Assembly (NCBI GenBank): GCA_024305745.1
Contig: JAHRBS010000004.1
Coordinates: forward strand, 5,146,001-5,210,000
Origin: Polyporus tsugae
Taxonomy: Eukaryota > Basidiomycota > Agaricomycetes > Polyporales > Polyporaceae
DNA length: 64,000 nucleotides
Reading direction: 5' to 3'
The position numbers and the translations under genes are program-made. The stretch's first letter is position 1, and the number at the start of each line of letters is the position of its first letter. A model generated the notes under the pieces. That model saw nothing but the letters and a program-made list of their open reading frames with translations, did not search any database and was not told the DNA's origin. This document shows positions 22,193-33,736 of this stretch, piece after piece.

Positions 22193-22559
22193 TACAGTCA
22201 TTTGCATATCAAACTGCAGTCGACATTCGCGCGCCAAGCTTGTTTGCTTGTATTTGCAGCGCCGTAGGCCAGCGTCTGCATGCCTGTTCGAGACCGGGGA
22301 ATACAAATCCACCACCGCCATCGAAGCATTCTGCCCCCGTCTTCCCGCCAAATGTTGCGGAATGAGGTCTAGCAGGGTATCATGGCACAAAATCGAGCCA
22401 ATGAAGGTGAAGTGGGGGCCATGCCTTTTCCTTCCGGAGTGCGTCTCCCCCCAGATGGCCGCCCTTGGCCGCCCACAGCCATTACCCGGCGGCGGAACAA
22501 ATACGAGCAAACAGCTTCCACGTGCACAGCGACTGCAGTTTGATTTGCAAAGGACTGTA
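22193..22559. mobile_element. Tc1/mariner-type MITE with TA duplication
   Basis: Inverted repeats begin TACAGTC at 22193 and, in reverse complement, at 22559. The first 28 bp after the TA (CAGTC(A/C)TTTGCA(T/A)ATCAAA...) differ at only two places, and weaker similarity runs on for about 35 bp more. TA plus CAGT is the classic Tc1-type end. The unit between the TA dinucleotides is 363 bp and non-coding. Its ends differ from those of the autonomous-looking element at 3055, so that element is not an obvious partner. Confidence 0.72.
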
Positions 22560-23244
22560 ATACAGTATATGCCATGTAGACTGCACTTTTACAGCACCTT
22601 GCAAAATGATAGCTCGCGCTCCACAACCTTGCTCAGGAAACTTCGAGGCCCGACACCCTGCACCACACATGTACACTGCACTTTTAATCAATTTTACCCC
22701 CACACAGGAATTATGTAATAGTCCCATGGGGAGAGGCTTAATCCCACACGGAGAATACATATATTATCCCACGAGACAAGGATTTAACATGGTGTTTAAA
22801 CAACTCCATGACGAGTCAGAAAATCCACCCACACAGAGGTGTGGGTACCATGTATGAGGCATCTCACCCACAGATACTAGTATATAACTAACCAACTAAG
22901 TACAAGTAATATACTTATTGCATCCTCCATGCGTGGCCCTCGTCATTGCCGTCAGACCATTGAGAACTGGAGCAGACAGAAGAGGGAGGAAGGGCAACGC
23001 ACCATGCTCAGATGGATTTGCAAGATCCAAAAGAAGGGAGGGGAGGACTACATGGTGGGTGACACGTAGCAGATGGGGAGCTCTCCAGTTGCGATGGCCA
23101 ACCGCACACCGAGGAAGGACTTACTTACCTTACCCAGCCAACCACCGTGAGCTCCACCACTATGGTCCCGGCAATGGCTCTCCCCTGTCCAAGTGCAAAT
23201 GATCCTAGACCCCAGTTCCTGTGAAGCGTGGCCACCACAGGTCA
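22560..23244. other. No gene seen; small direct repeat
   Basis: A short unit reading CATGTA(G/C)ACTGCACTTTTA occurs twice, near 22572 and 22668. Otherwise I see no coding or structured feature. Confidence 0.4.
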
Positions 23245-24770
23245 TTAGACGGCATTGAATGTTGATACCTGAGATCCGGGTGGTCGCTGCAGCGAAGGGA
23301 GGGTGTACAGCAAATCTACGTAACATCGATACTTGGTGCAAAGAAGGACGTAGAACAAAGCAAAGCACTGAAGAAGAATATTGTCACGACCAGAGAAGCT
23401 GGTAGCTGGCGATGAGTCGGTGACGGTGGAAGGTAGTATGGGGACGGGCAACCGAGATGCGTTGTAACGATCCACGGCTTCGACCAACGCAGCCAAAATT
23501 TTATCCTTCGTGGGTATCTGCTTCATTGGGGGCAACATCCTCTTGGCTTTCGGACCTGTGTCGACCCACTCACGATGCCACCATATCCGTTGTCTGAGGT
23601 TCGTGACAGTGTTGTTAATCGTCCTGAGTGTGTTGACATCGAGGATGGGGGTCAGGTTCCTCAACATCGCGCGCCGCATCGCCTTCCTCTCCGCCACCGC
23701 CGCCTGTTGTCTTTGCTTCTTCGCTGCCAATGCCCTGTTAGCCTGCGCGATCCCCCGACGTCTCTTTCTCTCCAACTGGCATCCCTCCATATGGCGCTGC
23801 AACTTGCACAGATACTTGCAGTTCGCTGCATCGAGCTTCGTTATGTACGTCCTCGTGCCGTTCAGCTTGTATGTAATGCGCGCATTGTAACCATACAATG
23901 ACATGTTAGGAGCCTGCCTAATGAGGACGCGGTATTGCCCCAGCGCACCCTCGTTCGCATTGTTGGTCACCGGCAAGAACACAAGGTGGCATTGGATTTT
24001 GGAAAGCTGCTCGACAGTCCCTCCTGGCGCAAACTCCGCAGCAAAGTGCTCCCAAGTCTCCAAGGCACCCTCAAGGAAGACTACCAGAGTGCCGCGAAGG
24101 TGAGGGACTTTCTCTCCGGCCACCAATGCCTGAATAGCAGTGAATCCATTCGCGGAGTCCCATGCGTCTCCGTTGAGCGCACCATTGACATGCAAAGCTG
24201 TAGGTCCAACAAGAAGATCGGGGTCTGCAATGAGTCGTTGGATATGCACCTTGACTTCGTCATGGAGGGGCGCAAGAGTCAAGTGGTTCAAGTGTTCAGG
24301 ACCGGGGCGGCGGACTGCGCGCATATATGGGTGGCTAATCGCTTGGGAATAGAGGGACAGGACACAGAGCTCAGTGAGTGTAGCACTATCATTCAGGCCA
24401 GCTTCAATATTTGATTCCAGATGGTTTAGGCCCTTCTTATGCGGTAGGTCCTGGAGAAACTCGAGAAAGAGCCCGTGATGCTCGAGGGTGACTGTCGCGG
24501 CATCACCATTCGAGCCGAAGTGGGTGTTGTTTGTACCAGGGTAAGTGATTTCCTTCCCAGTTTTGTCCTCCATGAAGTACCGCCACAAATCCTGATGACC
24601 TCACTTGTCGTCCTTGTGCCGGAACGCTGCCCCCATCAATATCGCCTCAAATTTTACCATATAGCATATTTTTCGTCTGGCACTTTCTTCCAAAATCTTC
24701 GATATATGGCGGGATCTGTGGTCTCTATATTTAGGATGTATCCTGCTCAGGATTGCACAAATAGTAGGTC
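23245..24770 (-). CDS. Repeat-associated protein of unknown function, C-terminal region (one stop)
   Basis: A minus-strand frame of about 500 codons has one TGA (near 24603), with coding similarity of style on both sides: RSRHISKILEESARRKICYM and MGAAFRHKDDK before it, WRYFMEDKTGKEITYPGTNN after it. Downstream blocks are ELCVLSLYSQAISHPYMR, LRGTLVVFLEGALETWEHFA, VTNNANEGALGQYRVLIRQA, a Lys/Arg-rich coiled region (KRRRGIAQANRALAAKKQRQ) and a tail. The NEGALGxxRV block resembles a protein family I recall as common and repeat-linked in Agaricomycetes, possibly transposase-derived, but I cannot verify this. No start can be fixed: the frame probably continues from upstream exons. The TGA is compatible with a CGA-to-TGA change. 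Confidence 0.65.
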
Positions 24771-27700
24771 ATGGAATGCAGGTGCGATTAATCACTTCCA
24801 ATGGAATATAATACAGTGGTAATAGCAGTACTAGCTATGCAATACCGTGATGCTACCGCAGCCACGGCCGCGGTCTAGCCCAGCTCATGGTCGTTGCGAA
24901 CATCGGCCTGCCTCTGAATTCCACCGTTGACCCGAGCCCAGCTCGATGTGCTGACTTCAAAACCCTCTCAACATGCATATATGCACCAAAGAAGAGAGAA
25001 CTCACTGTGTGCGCCACCCGAGCATTCAAGTCCACTGCAAGCTGCGTGTCCCAAGAAGCTCATCAGAGCACCGTGAGAACCCGAGTCTATCACTACCCAC
25101 CTTGTATTGTGCCGTCGGCCCTGGGGGATATCGGGTAACTGCATATACCCAGCGGGAGCAGAAGAGATGGAGGGAAGTCCGGGACCAAGGTGATGGGAGG
25201 GAACAAGAGGCAATAAGAGAGAATTGCGACGAGAAGCCGTCTTTATGTGGCCGGCCGGGGAGAAGTTCAATCGCGCCAGGAAAGGTGGGATGGTGGTCCG
25301 GGCACGGGCTTTGCAATGGCGGGGGGCTGCAAGATGAAACAAGACGCAGAAGCTAGTCTCAAGCAAGCACACACGCTGCATGCATGCATTCTTGAGACTT
25401 GCAACAAGTCAAGCATCCGCGTTCTTGCGCTGGAATGAGACAGCAAAGCAAAGAGGCACATATACTAAAATGGATCGACTGTCATCCATTGTCCATATAT
25501 GGTCAGCAATGGAGACTACAAAGAGGCTGGAGCAGGATCAAACTCGGTCAAGACACGTCCAAATTGGGCGGGCAGTGCCTGCCGGTGAAATTGGCCTGAA
25601 CCTGCCATATCTCATATGGTGTTTGCCGATTTTGCCATTTCTTGCCAAAACCTGCCCAAGGGACTTTTCACCGGGCCTCAAGGCCTCAAGAAATTGAATG
25701 ATCTGGGCCATTGCAAATTCTACCAACCATGGATATAAATAGCCACCCATGCGTGACGGCCCATTGCACCCAGTTTTCAGCAGAGTATCGATGGGACCTT
25801 CACAAATGTCAAGAGACATCAATGAGGCAAGAAATCATTCCTAGCGAAGATGAGGAGCACCCAGTCATCAATAGCCACCCATCTTACAGTTGCTTTCTCA
25901 CCCTTCTGTCGACTGTCCTCGAGACCATGCCCGTCGACAATGTCGGTGTTCGCGACCTTGCAGTCAGCGCGTGGAGCGCACAACAGACTCTTGTGCTCCT
26001 GCCCTCTTCCGCCTTCCCTCCCACCCACGACTCGTCCAACGCATCCTCCCTGTTGGCCGACTCTGCTATCCCTTTTGCAACAATATGTTTTTGTCACGCT
26101 CAGGCTCCCATCTCCTCCCGCTCTCTCTGCCTCACGCAATGCATCCAACTGTCCTCACCACTGCGAAGAGGCTTTGGTCGCCATTCCGACCGCATGTCTA
26201 CTCACCCATCCCACTCTCTCCGTCGCCCACGATGTGTCCAATGTGTCTGTTGCAACAGCAGATGCTCCTGCCACCCCCTCAATCACACGACGTCCCCTCG
26301 TCCTCTCCTCTCACACTCTCTGCCGCTTGCGATGCATTTGACGCACCTTCCCCAATGGCGGACGCACCTCTTGCCTTCCCAAATACGCGTTGTTGCACTT
26401 CCATCCGTTCCGCCGGTCACGACACATCGACTGTGTCCTCCCCTAGGCTCCCCTTCCCTGGTCACTGCTTCTGCCTCCGTAGCCGCGCGTCATCGCGCCT
26501 CTGTTGCCTTTCACTCCCTCTACCGGGTGTGGTGCGTCAACCGCGGCTCCCTCACCCCTCTTTCTCGCCAAGCTGCTATTGACCTAGGTCTCTCCGAAGT
26601 CCACGACTGGATGAGCGCTTCGCTGCATCTAAACGCTGCTGATGTCTCGTGGTTCAAGACGTGGTGGCGAATGTATCGACCGCGCTCAGGTCTGCCCCGA
26701 TGGCTGAGTGGTGGTACCACTTGTCCGGCCTCTAAAGCTGGCGACCTGTTGAAGTTGGGCAAGATTGTCAGGTCAGCATGCACGATGTTCGGTCCCAGCT
26801 CCCGCTTCCGGAGAGGCGACAAATTGAAGAGCTGCGAGTCTGCCATCCACCAGGATTTGACAAACATGCACTTGATGCTCGGCAGTAACCTAGATGGCTC
26901 CAGAGGTCATGACTGACAAGTTGAGCCATTGGCCAAGCCACGCAAGCACTGATGGGCTTGGGCTTAGCGGTTATAGAGGCGGCGCTGCTCCCAGTCTGCA
27001 TCACAGGAAGCTTGAGCTTCTCCCGGCACGAGTGCAATTGGAAACAAGTCTCTCGTGAGTTCGGAGGACGAGGCTGATGCTAGTACGCAGTCGATGTCTG
27101 AGTCCAAGGGGGACCGTGTTGAGGAGGGCGAAGAAGTTCCTCTCTGTCCACGATCTGCAAGAGGGAGGGCTTCACGCCTACGGTGGAGATCATCGACAAC
27201 ACTGGCATCGCGATCAACATAGTGAAGGACCCGAACTTCTTTGCGATCATGCATATGCGTTCACTTGGGTTGTTTCTGGCTGAAAGACATCCCTCATCAT
27301 CCTCATAACCCCTCTGGCTCTGTAATCCTACATGTACTGTGTTGTAGCCTACAGCGAATATAGTCCTTTGTATATCTCGACATTGGAACCATGCACAAAT
27401 GGAAAGATGGCATGCTATTACGCCACATATTAGAAGCCCCAGCATGCGGCGCTTCTCAATTGTCAGAGCGTGGACCTTGTCAATGCAGTGAGCTGCTACT
27501 AGCTGCTTCTGGTATTCGCACTAGTTCGCAATATTCCTACCCATGGAGGGGAATATTAGGGAGCAGGATGACAAGGGGCGGTCTAGTCAGCACTTGAGTC
27601 AACGCGGTCAAAGTCGGGGGCTCGGAAGAAGCTGGGCGAACAATTTCCTGGCTTTATTATGGACGGCAGTAACCTTGCACACAAGGTAACCTTGTTGTAC

Positions 27701-27774
27701 AAGGTAATACTAACAGTATCGGCACGACAGCACCCAGTATCATCCAAACTGACGGGCCAGTCAGTCCCCCCGGG
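24771..27774. other. No supported gene (CT-rich open frame 25711-26916 not called)
   Basis: The longest open frame, 25711-26916 on the plus strand, is dominated by low-complexity Ser/Pro/His/Cys residues from CT-rich DNA. Only its last third (AIDLGLSEVHDWMSASLHLN and after) looks protein-like, and I recognise nothing there. The rest of the interval holds short frames only. Confidence 0.45.
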
Positions 27775-28816
27775 TAGTGTTGCCGTGGGGTGGAGTACTC
27801 TGGAGTAGACCACGGCATGACTCCGTTGCACTCCAGGAGAAAGGAAGCAGGAATCACTCCGAGTGACAGATGGGGCCAATACGGATCTCCGGCAGGCGCT
27901 TGTTGGCCACAGGCCCAAGGTCGCGCGCGTCCTCTCCTTTCCTCGCGATTCATGCGCGCACCTTCGCGAGTGCCCTTCCGACGCGCTTGAACAGGACTGT
28001 ACTCCTCTTTCTTGACGCTGATATGGCCTTGCAGCACCGACCTCTCAAAGTACTGTCCACGGTATGTTTCTCACTAATATCATTCACTTCTCGTGTATCG
28101 TCTCCCTAGTCCGTCTTTACATTGTCTAGATGCCGGAAACTAGTCAGAATAGAGCTGCTTTGTCCAACAATATGTGTGTATAAGAGCTGGAAAATAGTTG
28201 GACAGACATTCCGACCTCGGACGTCGTTATGTCCTCTTCTCTACGAAATTGCTGTCACCGCCCTCGCCTTCCAGGTGTCATCCGTGACATCTGAGCGAGT
28301 CTTTTCCTCAAGCAAGGAGACGGATACACTGTGCCGCTCGAAGCTCAAAGGGGAAACAATGGAGATGCTACAGGTGGTGAAGTACTCTCTACGCTCTTGG
28401 TGGCGGGAAAGTAATCAGGGGAGTTATTATGTTGCACAAGAGGATGACCTTGCAGATGAGCTGGACACCGACAGTTGATTAGTGTGCAAGTTAATGTAGA
28501 GAACGCGGGCTGGAATTTATTGTGTACGCTGCTGGACATGCTACGAAACTCCTAGTAATGCGCCTCTTGCATGCGGTCCTCTCACAACATCGCGTGCGCG
28601 CGCACTTCTCTCTCGCGCATCGCGCGCGGTTGTCCCTCGCGTTCAACTTGCGCTTGCCTCATCCCCTTCTAGTGTTTCCGACCTTCCATACATGGGAAAC
28701 ACGCTTGCTCACATAATCCACTCCATTGCACTCCAGGATGACTGGAGTGCATCGGAGTCGCTAGCCGACACCCCAGAGCGACTCCGACTCCACCCCATGG
28801 CATCACTACCCCCGGG
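27767..28816 (+). mobile_element. Internally deleted hAT transposon with perfect 8-bp target duplication
   Basis: Terminal inverted repeats of 22 bp with two mismatches start TAGTG(T/A)TGCC at 27775 and, in reverse complement, at 28808. Both ends are flanked by the identical octamer CCCCCGGG (27767-27774 and 28809-28816); an 8-bp duplication and a TAGNGNTGCC-like end are hallmarks of hAT elements. Sub-terminal clusters of GGAGT/ACTCC lie inside both ends and could be transposase binding sites. The 1034-bp body keeps only the C-terminal part of a transposase, so it is non-autonomous. Confidence 0.9.
28122..28478 (+). pseudogene. hAT transposase C-terminal dimerisation domain remnant
   Basis: The frame ends in the hAT C-terminal dimerisation signature: CPLLYEIAVTALAFQVSSVT, then SERVFSSSKETDTLCR, then EMLQVVKYSLRSWW. 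In full-length hAT transposases (600-900 aa) this is the last 80-100 residues. The zinc-finger, catalytic and insertion domains are missing here. Residues before about 28200 do not match the family and are probably not original coding sequence. Confidence 0.85.
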
Positions 28817-31162
28817 ATGGCCAACGGTGCCAGGTGGCGAACACCTCAAGGGCTTCTCCACCCACGCCACGCGAGTTGCAACCAAACTGGATGCGCCACT
28901 GCAGCAGAACAGCGTCCGGCCTGTGTCTGACCTATGGTGGAGACCGAGGGCCGCACAGTCAGGCCAGCACTCATAGGCGGGGGCCAAGTGAAGTGCTTGA
29001 GTGCTCCATGCTCGTGCCTCGCTGGTTTATATGGTGTGTGGCCACCCTTTTGATTGCGGATCCGAACTCACGATCTACACTTCTGCATTGTTCGCCATTT
29101 CGGGCACTATTGTATGTCATTAAAGGCAATTTCTATTCAGGTCTAGTGACTCGCATTCTCACATCATCCAAGACAAACACTCCGAACACGAGCTCCACGA
29201 GCTCCTTGCATACGATCGTGTACCATGTGTGTCTACCAACTGCTACGCCCTGCGTCCGCATTGCTAACTCGTTCGACAATCTAGGGATGGAGAAAGTGCC
29301 GAGGAACGTCAGTGGTTGTCGACCAGGCAGCAGCTTCGTGAGGCCGCTAAGGCGATAGTATATACACGAATACTGTGGGTGAGTGACTCTCGGCTCCCAA
29401 GAGAACCGTGACTGAGGATCGCAGGGCAATGCCATGTCCTCCGACGTTGAACTACATGATTATGATAATCATGCAGCCCATGCGGAGGCCGCTCATGCAC
29501 TGTTACGTGTGACACTGCACCTTTTCGAAGGGCAGGACATGACTGGGAGAAGGCGGCGCACCAGGGTCGCGAGAAGCTCACAACCAAGGCCGAGGCGGTG
29601 ACACGAGCAGCGATAAGGTATGCATCCATCTTCTTCCTCCCTCCTTCCTCTCTTCCTTCCTTCCACCCCTTCCCTGTTGTCATTGCGAACACTGAAACAC
29701 GGGGTTTTGTTTCCGCAGGATGGCCAGAAGGCAGGCGAATGCGTGGCAGGGGGTGAGGGCGACGAGAGCTTCTTCGGCAATGGCCTCAACGTCGCGCAGA
29801 TCATCGACCAATTCCAGGCACAGATCCAGCAAGTCCTGATGATGGTCAACAATGTGTTCATCCCCGCCCAGGCGCAGCAGCAGGCGCAGCTCAAGCATCA
29901 ACGGCTCCAGATGCAGTTCCAGCAGGCGCAGTGGGCGGCAGTTTCACGACCGCGTAAGGCCTTGAATGCATTTATTGGTAAAAGCAACGCAGCAAGCACC
30001 GAAGACATCCTCAGTGCCCCTTCCCTCGATGCCGACGCAGCCCTCGCGGACATGGTCTGTGCAATCGACCGGTCATCGTCGTCATCGTTATCCCACATGC
30101 TATGGTTCTTCGGCGGCTCCAGCACGCTGTACGACGTCTGTGTCTGGCACCCTCCGCTCGCACCTGCAGACCTCCCAGTCGCGCGGCTTCCGCAAAAGCA
30201 TATCCACAGACAAGGAGGAGCCTCCCAAGTCCTCCGATCCCGATCCCTCGCGGACACCCCCCCGCCACGGCAGACCAAACCCCGAAACCCTCTTCCCCTG
30301 CTGCCCGAACGTCGCACAGATGTGCCAGGCCGCACAGTTGGTTATATTTTCCGTAGGCCCACAGTGTCCTTCTCGCCCTCCCAAATCCTGTACAGGCAGA
30401 GCCGACGTCTATCAGTGACCATGCAGATCGGAGGGACTGACAGTGTGGGTGACGAGGGAGTAGAGGGCTGGGCTAGTCCAGTCTCTAGAAGCTGCTGCCG
30501 CTGTAGGAGGGCTTTGCTGTTCAGTCAATATCGAGGACATCGTGGATGGTGGCGTTCCAGCAGGTGGTGGGATTTATTCGAAAATTGATGAGTACGTTCC
30601 TTTGTCCGTCGTTTTGCGCTCCCCTCCCTGAACTTGCAAGTGGTCCGCCACTGCCAAATGCATTGGCTAGACCCCGAGCACCCCTCGGCGACTGACTGCC
30701 TTACATCTTCTCACTGTCATTCCTGGGCACTTCTGACCATTTCACTCTTTACTTATTTTCAGACGTCCCCCTTTGCGTTGCATGGTCAACTAGAGAACAA
30801 CCCATGCGTGTCCCACTTCCTGAGGTTAGAACGGTCCACTACGTGGACCGCTACAAGCTCGTGTTGCGAGTCGACCCGCATAGCAAAACATGGCGGACAG
30901 CACCGACCAAAGATTATAAAATTTAGGAGGTGAGCTTCTCTCCACAGCCTCGAGCAGACTGTCGCCTTTCGGACCCTCAGCGACGCGCTGGCAGAGCATT
31001 TGCCTTGCCGACAACATGAGCAGAAGAGGCGCCAACGGCATGCACGGAACCGTACGTCATTGGTTAACTCAGGATCCGTGATCCTTTGTTCTCTGCGCAT
31101 CCTGCTTTTTAAAGGTTCGCTGCTCGAATATCGAGCACCATTCCCCTCTCCCTCCAAACGTT
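28817..31162 (+). other. Gene relics on the plus strand, family unknown
   Basis: Two stretches look like exons. One is about 29552-29616 (EKAAHQGREKLTTKAEAVTR), ending at a GTATGC donor. It is followed after a TTCCGCAG acceptor by about 29718-29960 (GNGLNVAQIIDQFQAQIQQV, then a Gln-rich QAQQQAQLKHQRLQMQFQQA). A third, 30951-31050, reads LEQTVAFRTLSDALAEHLP. I cannot link them into a full gene and do not recognise the protein. They may be upstream parts of the small gene at 31163. Confidence 0.35.
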
Positions 31163-31788
31163 ATGGCTCTCTTTGAGTGAGTCATTTGCGACGTCGCTCT
31201 CCATACATTGGGACAGTTCCTCACATTACGTTTCAGCGCAGCGTTGATTGACATCTCCATGTCTGACGTCTTTGTGACGGACAACTCCCTCATCAACACC
31301 CCTCCGCAGCATGTCCACCTCTTGGTGGCGGAGTATGCCAAACACAAGTGTAAGTGTTGTGTTCTATCTACAAACATTACAACCAACTGATCCCTACGTG
31401 GCACGAAGATGCTCTTGTGGTGTGCGAGTTGGCCCGGGATGCTAGTGTTTGTGCTGAACCCCCGACGGTCTTGTGCTCGGTCGGGTTTCTGAACAAGCAC
31501 CTGTCCTTCAGCTTGGAACAGGTGAGGAGTTTTGCTCTTCAACCTTTCCTCATACCTCCCCGCACACAGGCGAACATGAAGGTTACCGTCTCCACTGACC
31601 TCAAAGTGTCCTTCGCTCTCACCTTCGTGAACAGCGCCGACTTCTGGGAAGTCGTGTGCATTGTCGCGGAAGCCGAAGCTGCCGACGTGGTTCGCTGCGC
31701 GAATATCAAAGAGCTTTTGAAGGACGTGATGGCCACAATTCCGACTGTCAGTCTGCTTCTGGCTGCTGCTGCCGCTGCTGCAGTTTAG
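31163..31788 (+). CDS. Small spliced hypothetical protein, 152 aa, four exons
   Basis: Exons 31163-31176, 31237-31349, 31409-31521 and 31570-31788 join in one frame. The introns (60, 59 and 48 bp) have GTGAGT/TTTCAG, GTAAGT/ACGAAG and GTGAGG/CACACAG borders, and phases agree at all three junctions, which is unlikely by chance. The product reads MALFDAALIDISMSDVFVTD at its start, contains YALVVCELARDASVCAEPPT and NMKVTVSTDLKVSFALTFVN, and ends in a poly-alanine tail. I recognise no family. The same frame stays open upstream to about 31107 after a possible TTTAAAG acceptor, so this may be the end of a longer gene. No stops or shifts are seen, unlike its neighbours. Confidence 0.55.
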
Positions 31789-33736
31789 GACGCTCTGTCC
31801 AGAAACGAGATCGTGTGGCGAATGCTGTGTTGTATGCGTTGTCAGCATTGTCAGCATTGTCTCTTTTGTGCCCAGTACTATGTAGTATTAGCAAGGAGGA
31901 AATGTACGCATGTGTCGGTGATCCGTTCCGGATCCAGCGAGGTCCGCCCAATATAGCCGCTTATACATGATTAAGGCTGCATCCCGCCTCTCGGATTCCA
32001 CCTCCTCCTGGATATCGGCCCTCAACGAGAGTGGCGGTGGGAAGGAGCCTGCCTCTGCCACAGTCCCCTCTATCCTCACTCCCACCTGCTCGCCCATGTG
32101 CTTGACTTCTCGAACACCTCCTGTGCATGCACCTTTTCTCATGATCGTCAACTCAGCCAGCGACTCTCGTCCCTCCCCGTCGACTTCCTCCATCTCATGT
32201 CCGCCATCAGGCCTGATGACCCAAGCACCAATCACCTACCATATATTGTTTTCAACATCTAGGGATTTGCAGGAGAACGAGGAGAAGATGAGAAGAGTGG
32301 ATGGTGAGGAGGATGAGGGCAATCTGAAGGTGCGTATTCAGATTAATGTTTGCGTGCCTAGCAGGTTCTCCCCTCTCTGCACGGATGTACTTCAGCTACG
32401 GTTAACATGGAGGTGTCTCCTTCTGACCACCAGTAATGTTTCGTCACGTGGCACTCGGCCACTCTCTCCCCAACCGCTGCCTCCCATTCGCCGCCATCCG
32501 CATCTCTTCTCTCGCTGTTGCTCGCTCCTCCTTAGATATCCCCTTGCCCTGCATGCTCTCCCCGAGCTTTCCATCACCAAGCTCCACCAGTGCCACTGAG
32601 ACACATGTCCCCCTTCCTCGACCCATTCTACTCGTAGTTGTGTCTAATTCGCACTGCAAATGTCCGTTGTGTTGCGCCACAACCGTCCAGAAGGGAGCAA
32701 CGTCGTGTCATTGTTGGATCTCCTCAGCCCACATTACAATGGTCATCGGCGAAAGGGTCGCTTCGCGAGCATAGAGCCTGACATGGACAGCTATACTGAC
32801 CATTGACACCAGCCCATTCAAGTTCCAGCCCTACAAGCTCGCATCACTCATGGACCCAAAAACCTTGGATCTTTATATGCGCACGAGGAGGGCCCTCACC
32901 GCTCGCTGCTTGCTAGCCCCCGTGACCGCCGTCGTTCCGTCGCAAGATAGCCAGACCTACCTCGCGATGACGCTCGATGCCCACACCTGCCTCATGGATA
33001 TGTCCACTGCAAAATGCTGAACGACTTCAAGGGCCACGCAAGCGCGTCGTACCGGGACATGGGGAAGCGAGTGTTGTGTGCGGAGACAAGGACGGGAAGG
33101 TGTAGGCATGGGATCTTGTGAATGTGCGCTTCTCCTCTCGCCTTTAACATTGTTGAGTGGACCAGCTGATGCGCAAATGTATAGGTGGCGCTGCTGCAGC
33201 CCAATGCTCCGCCAAAGGTCATGACAAGGCGATTACCTGGATTGGACACCATCCGATGGGAGCTGGAGAGCTCATCTTTGCCCAACCCATCCTCCCTGCC
33301 CAGGATGCCGAAGGCGACAACCGCACTACGCCCTCGGCACTAGACGCGACCTCTGCCAAGTCCATGCGGGCCAAGGCGAGCGAGATCGGGGAGCACATTG
33401 CATGCTCACGACGCTGACCACGACTGCGCACACTGCTCGCATGACCGTGATCCTGCGCATGCGCCTGGTGCCGCAGTCAACGTCGAGTCCACACACGCGA
33501 AGTCTGCGGATGACTTTCCACTCTATCAACTTCCTCCATCTTGTCTTGTTTCCACCACCCGAGTCCAATGACGTGAGCACCGATCGCCTACCATACATCC
33601 TGGCCGACATCCTTAGGAGAACGAGAGGAAGAGGAGAAGAAGAGGACGGTGGGGAGGATGAGAGCGTGCAGATGGGGACGAGGGGGATCTAAAGGTGAGT
33701 AATCTGAATCAGCTTGATGTTCGTGTGGGTAGCGCC
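31789..33736. other. Relics with an internal degenerate tandem duplication
   Basis: The stretch 32170-32370 recurs in altered form at 33520-33720: CTTCCTCCATCT, a CACC(A/G)ATC(A/G)CCTACCATA core, a GAGAACGAG purine tract, and a final TCTGAAT or similar. Between them is a coding-looking segment near 32815-33000 (YKLASLMDPKTLDLYMRTRR). I recognise no protein and see no continuous frame. Confidence 0.4.

Noticed and set aside
25545..25690. Possible inverted repeat around GGGCAG / CTGCCC
   Set aside because: The match is short and interrupted, and no target duplication is visible.
25711..26916. 401-codon plus-strand open frame
   Set aside because: Composition is CT-rich low complexity, overlapping frames are equally open, and I see no domain. 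Only the last third looks slightly protein-like.
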